From assembly GCA_016185425.1 (NCBI GenBank), contig JACPNQ010000031.1:124001-188000 (forward strand): a DNA stretch of 64,000 nucleotides, given 5' to 3'. Below the pieces are notes generated by a model that was not told the DNA's origin, made no database searches, and was given only the letters and a program-made list of their open reading frames with translations. Of this stretch, positions 60,191-64,000 are shown one piece after another. The position numbers and the translations under genes were made by a program. Source of the DNA: Acidobacteriota bacterium (lineage in GTDB: Bacteria; Acidobacteriota; Terriglobia; Bryobacterales; Bryobacteraceae). Positions within the stretch are counted from its first letter, which is position 1, and every line of letters starts with the position of its first letter.

Positions 60191-62362
60191 TCAGTGGTTG
60201 TATAGAAATTCTTTGGAGTTCAACAGTGCCCACAGCAGGTCTTCAAATGCCTTGCGGCGGGCAACCTTGCCTTTCTCCTTGATCGGCGCCAACGCCAATT
60301 CGACCTCTGTCTTTTCAGGCGGACGCACAAGTGCGGAGAAGAACATGCGGCGAACGACATCCTCGTCCCGGAGATACGGATCGTCCAACATTCTGGCGAG
60401 CGCGCCTTTTTGCGAAACGATCTTCTTGTTCAGCGTATCGCCCGCGATCAGGTGCAATGCCTGCGCCATCGCCGGCTGCTCATCCCGCTCACAAATAACG
60501 TCCCGAAACATGGGACGCCCGAAGGTCGTGAGGAAATAATTTGGCGAACCGGCGGGGATTTCAAAGGACCGCGCGCCGGACTTCATGCCGCGGTAGACCT
60601 CCTGTTCACCCGCAACCTGAGATAAGGCATCCATCAACTGTTCGGCCATCAACCGCTTCACATAATAACTCGCATAGTTAATCTGGTCCCCGCGATTGGA
60701 ATCGTTGAATTCCGACGAGAGCTGATACGTGCGGGAGTTTAGAATGCGCCTGCTGAGCTGGCGGAGGCTGAAATTGCTCTTCGCGAAGTCGTCCGCCAAT
60801 GCATCGAGCAACGCCGGATTCGTGGGTGGATTCGTGACGCGGAAATCGTCAACCGGTTCGACCAGCCCGCGGCCCATGTAATGTTTCCAGACACGGTTGA
60901 CGATCGCCCGGCTGAACCACGGGTTTTTGGGCGATGTGATCCAGGCCGCCAGCCGCTCGCGGATGTCCTCGTCAGGCCCTTCGGTTACTTCGGGTCCATC
61001 GAGATACTTTGGGATCGCCAGTTTTTTAGTGCCCGGGTTGATAATTTCCGAACGATCTTTCAAGATGAGCGCGGCATCCAGGGGGGTAAATTTGAATTCG
61101 GTTCGGCCGAAGAACGCCGCAAACCCCCAAAAGTCGTTTTGCGTCCACTTTTCGAATGGATGGTTGTGGCAACGCGCGCAATCGAGCCTGATGCCCAGCA
61201 GCGTTTGACTCACCGTAATAGGTGCGTCTTCAGGTTTGAGATCGAAGTTTGTGCGGTAGAAGTTCGAAGGCGCATTTCGGGACACGCCGCCGGAGCTGGT
61301 GAGCATCTGCGAAACGAGTTCGGAATAGGGACGATCCGTGGCAATGGCCGTGCGCAAGTGGTGATACATATTGCGCGCTGCCTTTGGACCTACACCTCCG
61401 CCGACGCGGAAGACGTCGCTTAGGCGAGTGGCCCAGACTTCGGAATACTCGGGAGACTCGAGGAGGCGATCGATAAGACGGGAGCGTTTGCTCTCCTCCT
61501 GGGAGGAGAGGAACTCCAGGCTTTCCTCCTCGGTCGGCAGGGAGCCTGTGACATCCAGGTACACGCGCCGTAAGAACTGAGTGTCGCTGGAGAGTTGCGA
61601 CGGAAGAATGTTCAAACGCTTCAATTTGGCAAATACGTGATCATCGATGAAATTATTGTGAGCCGGCGCCCGATAACCCGCACCCGCGGCGCGGCGGATG
61701 ACGTAAACGCGCGCGGCCACTGCCTTCCCGAGCGTGCGGACCATCACCGTCGTCTCGCCCGTGCGAAGCGCCTTCAATTCGCCTGCCGGACCGATTTCTA
61801 CAATCGTCTCGTCGGATGGCGTGTATTGCACCTTTGCGCTGACGTCGGTAACGGCGCCGTTGGAAAACGCCGCTTTGGCCGTTAGTTTTCCCGTCGCGCT
61901 TTCCCCCGCGAGAGTGATTTCGGCGGGTGAGACCGTCAAATCGCGGATGCGGGGAGAATTGGGGCTGTCAAACAACGCTCCTTGCCGAATCCAGTCGCGA
62001 ATCGCCGCGAATTCCAGCGAGTTGTTTTTGAATCGTTCTCCACCCCCGTGCTGAATCTCATAGGTCGGCTTCGTCAGGACAAGGCTCGTCTCCGGTCTTT
62101 GTCGATCGATGCGCCGCCCGTCCGCATCCTTGACGATGGCGGCGTAGTCCAACTCGGGCTCATAGCCGAAGAGCGACAGTTTGAATCCCGCCTGGCCCCG
62201 GACGGAGCCATGGCAGTTTGAATTCGCGCAGCCGGCCTTGGTCAGTATGGGCACGATGTCGTTGACAAAACTGATCCGCGGCACGGAGAGCTTTGCTTTC
62301 GGCGCTTGCGCCGCTAGAGTTCCGCAGCCAAGCAGCAGCGCGATGTGGAGGAATGGCTTCAT
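60191..62362 (-). CDS. DUF1549/DUF1553 protein with heme/cytochrome-like Cys-His motifs
   Basis: 723 residues with a signal peptide (1-19). Near residue 45 it has GCANSNCHG (C-x4-C-H, a planctomycete-cytochrome-like N-terminal motif), then a DUF1549 domain with CARCHNHPFEKW (CxxCH), and a C-terminal DUF1553 domain (RIVNRVWKHYMGRGLVEPV onwards, YYVKRLMAEQLMDALSQVAG). These proteins are thought to act with DUF1501 partners in polysaccharide processing at the cell surface. It overlaps the PPC-domain gene by 4 bp. Confidence 0.93.
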   Translation of the reverse strand: MKPFLHIALLLGCGTLAAQAPKAKLSVPRISFVNDIVPILTKAGCANSNCHGSVRGQAGFKLSLFGYEPELDYAAIVKDADGRRIDRQRPETSLVLTKPTYEIQHGGGERFKNNSLEFAAIRDWIRQGALFDSPNSPRIRDLTVSPAEITLAGESATGKLTAKAAFSNGAVTDVSAKVQYTPSDETIVEIGPAGELKALRTGETTVMVRTLGKAVAARVYVIRRAAGAGYRAPAHNNFIDDHVFAKLKRLNILPSQLSSDTQFLRRVYLDVTGSLPTEEESLEFLSSQEESKRSRLIDRLLESPEYSEVWATRLSDVFRVGGGVGPKAARNMYHHLRTAIATDRPYSELVSQMLTSSGGVSRNAPSNFYRTNFDLKPEDAPITVSQTLLGIRLDCARCHNHPFEKWTQNDFWGFAAFFGRTEFKFTPLDAALILKDRSEIINPGTKKLAIPKYLDGPEVTEGPDEDIRERLAAWITSPKNPWFSRAIVNRVWKHYMGRGLVEPVDDFRVTNPPTNPALLDALADDFAKSNFSLRQLSRRILNSRTYQLSSEFNDSNRGDQINYASYYVKRLMAEQLMDALSQVAGEQEVYRGMKSGARSFEIPAGSPNYFLTTFGRPMFRDVICERDEQPAMAQALHLIAGDTLNKKIVSQKGALARMLDDPYLRDEDVVRRMFFSALVRPPEKTEVELALAPIKEKGKVARRKAFEDLLWALLNSKEFLYNH

Positions 62363-64000
62363 GGCTTTTTCGCCGGAGCCGCGTTGATCTTGAATTCGAT
62401 CCAGGGGCTTTGCACGCCCTGGACTTTCAGCCGGATCCGGTATGTTCCGGGTGTCGCCGCGGAGCCTGCGGTTAACTTTATTTCGATTAGTCCTGCGCCC
62501 GGCGGCAGCTCGGCATTTTCCGCCGAGATTCCGGCCGGCAGATCTTCGATCTGAACCGGAACGGACGTGGCCGCTTCGTCAAAGCGCGTGACGTTGATCC
62601 GCAATTTCTCGCTCTTGCCCGCCGCAACGGCAAAATTTCGCGGCGCGTCCATTACGACCGCAGGCAAATCGGCGATTGTCGTATATACGTCCCGATGCTG
62701 AATGGTGCCCATTCCCGTGCCGTTGAAACCGGAGTAGTAGAGGGCGCTGACCGTGTGTGCAACCTTCCTTCCGTTGGCATCCGTACCCCGGCCGCGGATG
62801 AGAATCGGTACGTCGCCGTTTCGGGCGGCCGCCGGCACTTCGATGTTCAGATCCACATCGGTGCCGTTCAGCTGCCAGAGTTTGGCGTTACAGTCTGTGA
62901 TGGTGGAGTTCTTCGGTTCCGCCACGCCCGAGACTCGCTTAAAGGCATCGCCCGCCGTTTCCGCCCACACCTCGATGGGAGTATCCCAGCCACCGAAGCG
63001 CCTGACGCGCACCGTTATCGTACTTTTCCGGCCACGGAAAAGAGTCGCTGCCGGTTTGTGCATCAATAGCTGAAAATCAGGCTGCGCGGGCCGGACGGAA
63101 AGGTGATAGAAATAGCCCGCACCGCCATTGTGTGCGCTGTCGCGAACAGCTAGTTTGTAACGCCCGGCATTTTCAAACCGGTGCACCAGGTACGGATCGT
63201 GGTTCGGCGGGTCTGTGAAATACCACGGCACAGCCTCATCCTGATATACGAGCAGTTTGCCGGACGAATCGTAAAGAAACAGGGCTGGGTCCATCTCCGA
63301 ACCGATGGAAAGTGCTTTCACTTCGATGGCGAGCCGCTCTCCGGCGCGCGCCTCGAACTCATAATAATCGGCTGCCCGGTCCTTCTCGATAACACCGCTG
63401 ACACCTGCGGGCACTGGGATCGATTGGGGTTTGGCGCGGCTGCGCGCGGATGCGGAAGCCAACTGGGGAATCTGGCTTATGGAAATCGACTGGTCGGATG
63501 AAAGATGGAGCGCGCCGGTGGAGATCTTGATGTTGCCGCTGCCCTCCGGTGCCGGCCCGGGCACGTCGATCTGCACCGTAAGGCGAGTGGGACTCTTTTC
63601 CAAAATAGAGCCGCGGTAATTGAGCTCTCCTAACGTGACTTCCTGGACCTGATCCAGATTCGCGCCGCCGATAACGAACTCCGTACGCTGCCCGGCGACG
63701 GCCGCCAGTGGAAAGACTTCCGTGATGGACGGGAGCTTGCCCATCGAGAGGCGGTAGTACATCGACGGATTTCCGAAAGGAAATGCGTTGTTCACCTGGA
63801 TCGTATACTCGCCCTTGGTTTTGGGTTCAAATATCAGCTTGGAATCGCGTCGAAGTCCATTGTCGTCATTGAAGGCAATCTCGTTGCCGCGGGAATCGAA
63901 TATCGTCAGAACGGAATCCAGGTTTCCTCCAAGCCGGCTCGAAACGATTTGAAAGACCAGCTTTTCTCCCGGTTCTGCTTGGAAAGCGAAGTAATCGACA
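62359..64000 (-). CDS. Exported PPC-domain protein, partial (5' end off the right edge)
   Basis: The frame is open from TGA at 62359 through to the window edge (547 codons), so the GTG at 63795 is not the real start. Two PPC (bacterial pre-peptidase C-terminal) domains are visible: VDYFAFQAEPGEKLVFQIVS at the right edge, and DYYEFEARAGERLAIEVKAL in the middle. An IPT/Ig-like stretch (ITEVFPLAAVAGQRTEFVIG) lies between them. It is the first visible gene of the operon with the DUF1549/1553 and DUF1501 genes. Confidence 0.87.
   Translation of the reverse strand, partial: VDYFAFQAEPGEKLVFQIVSSRLGGNLDSVLTIFDSRGNEIAFNDDNGLRRDSKLIFEPKTKGEYTIQVNNAFPFGNPSMYYRLSMGKLPSITEVFPLAAVAGQRTEFVIGGANLDQVQEVTLGELNYRGSILEKSPTRLTVQIDVPGPAPEGSGNIKISTGALHLSSDQSISISQIPQLASASARSRAKPQSIPVPAGVSGVIEKDRAADYYEFEARAGERLAIEVKALSIGSEMDPALFLYDSSGKLLVYQDEAVPWYFTDPPNHDPYLVHRFENAGRYKLAVRDSAHNGGAGYFYHLSVRPAQPDFQLLMHKPAATLFRGRKSTITVRVRRFGGWDTPIEVWAETAGDAFKRVSGVAEPKNSTITDCNAKLWQLNGTDVDLNIEVPAAARNGDVPILIRGRGTDANGRKVAHTVSALYYSGFNGTGMGTIQHRDVYTTIADLPAVVMDAPRNFAVAAGKSEKLRINVTRFDEAATSVPVQIEDLPAGISAENAELPPGAGLIEIKLTAGSAATPGTYRIRLKVQGVQSPWIEFKINAAPAKKP

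Overview
The window looks like the chromosome of an acidobacterium of the Solibacter/Bryobacter type (inferred from gene families; no rRNA is present). Pointers are high-GC DNA, two very large Oar-like TonB-dependent receptors with an N-terminal carboxypeptidase-regulatory domain, a PadR regulator next to an ADOP-type duplicated permease, DUF1501 and DUF1549/DUF1553 proteins, DUF1080, and several SDR and M28/DUF885 hydrolases. Genes are packed tightly: ATGA or GTGA overlaps join most operons, and several divergent pairs have only 10-30 bp between start codons. No CRISPR array, rRNA, transposase or integrase was recognised.

Left part (1-13.8 kb): a partial M48-like membrane protease and an endonuclease/exonuclease/phosphatase protein are divergent. 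A six-gene minus-strand operon (1225-7191) then encodes a trans-4-hydroxy-L-proline catabolic route: secreted DUF885 peptidase, pyrroline-4-hydroxy-2-carboxylate deaminase-like aldolase, 4-hydroxyproline epimerase and a three-subunit D-hydroxyproline dehydrogenase. The last enzyme, alpha-ketoglutarate semialdehyde dehydrogenase, is not in the window. Upstream lies a short array of GGAACAAACC-like repeats and a long hairpin. Next come an SDR, a membrane protein and an ECF41-like sigma factor, ornithine aminotransferase, two truncated gene remnants with a perfect 30-bp palindrome, a sigma/anti-sigma pair, an SDR and a DUF1905 protein.

13.8-19.4 kb is a candidate genomic island. An intact tRNA-Lys(CTT) lies at the right end and a 33-nt copy of its 3' end, in the same orientation, at the left end. 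Between them are a PAS histidine kinase/LuxR response regulator pair, an 800-bp gene-poor gap, a lower-GC secreted protein of unknown function with a strong terminator, and a decayed toxin-antitoxin pair.

19.4-33 kb holds housekeeping and stress genes: an HdrD-like Fe-S oxidoreductase, a UDP-glucuronate decarboxylase-like enzyme, a TlpA-like thioredoxin, a DtxR/MntR regulator, a soluble chemoreceptor with three tandem PAS repeats, an M28 peptidase, an alpha/beta hydrolase, an ArgD-like aminotransferase, a Fur/PerR regulator with a palindromic operator ahead of ahpC-ahpD, a MarC protein and an MFS transporter.

33-53.6 kb: a DUF5666 protein, a TonB-dependent receptor, an OmpR-type regulator and a histidine kinase form one operon that may sense and import one substrate. 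It is followed by an SPFH protein, an imperfect tRNA-Arg(TCT), a polyol-type dehydrogenase pair, DinB, a second TonB receptor, an unrecognised secreted protein, a P-loop kinase, a penicillin acylase-type hydrolase, a CNNM transporter, an AlkD-like protein and a beta-propeller protein.

53.6-64 kb: a PadR regulator with an operator abutting its start codon and its ADOP permease, then two minus-strand operons of secreted proteins. One has a PD40-like propeller, DUF1080 and a small secreted protein. The other has a PPC-domain protein, DUF1549/1553 and DUF1501, and runs off the right edge.
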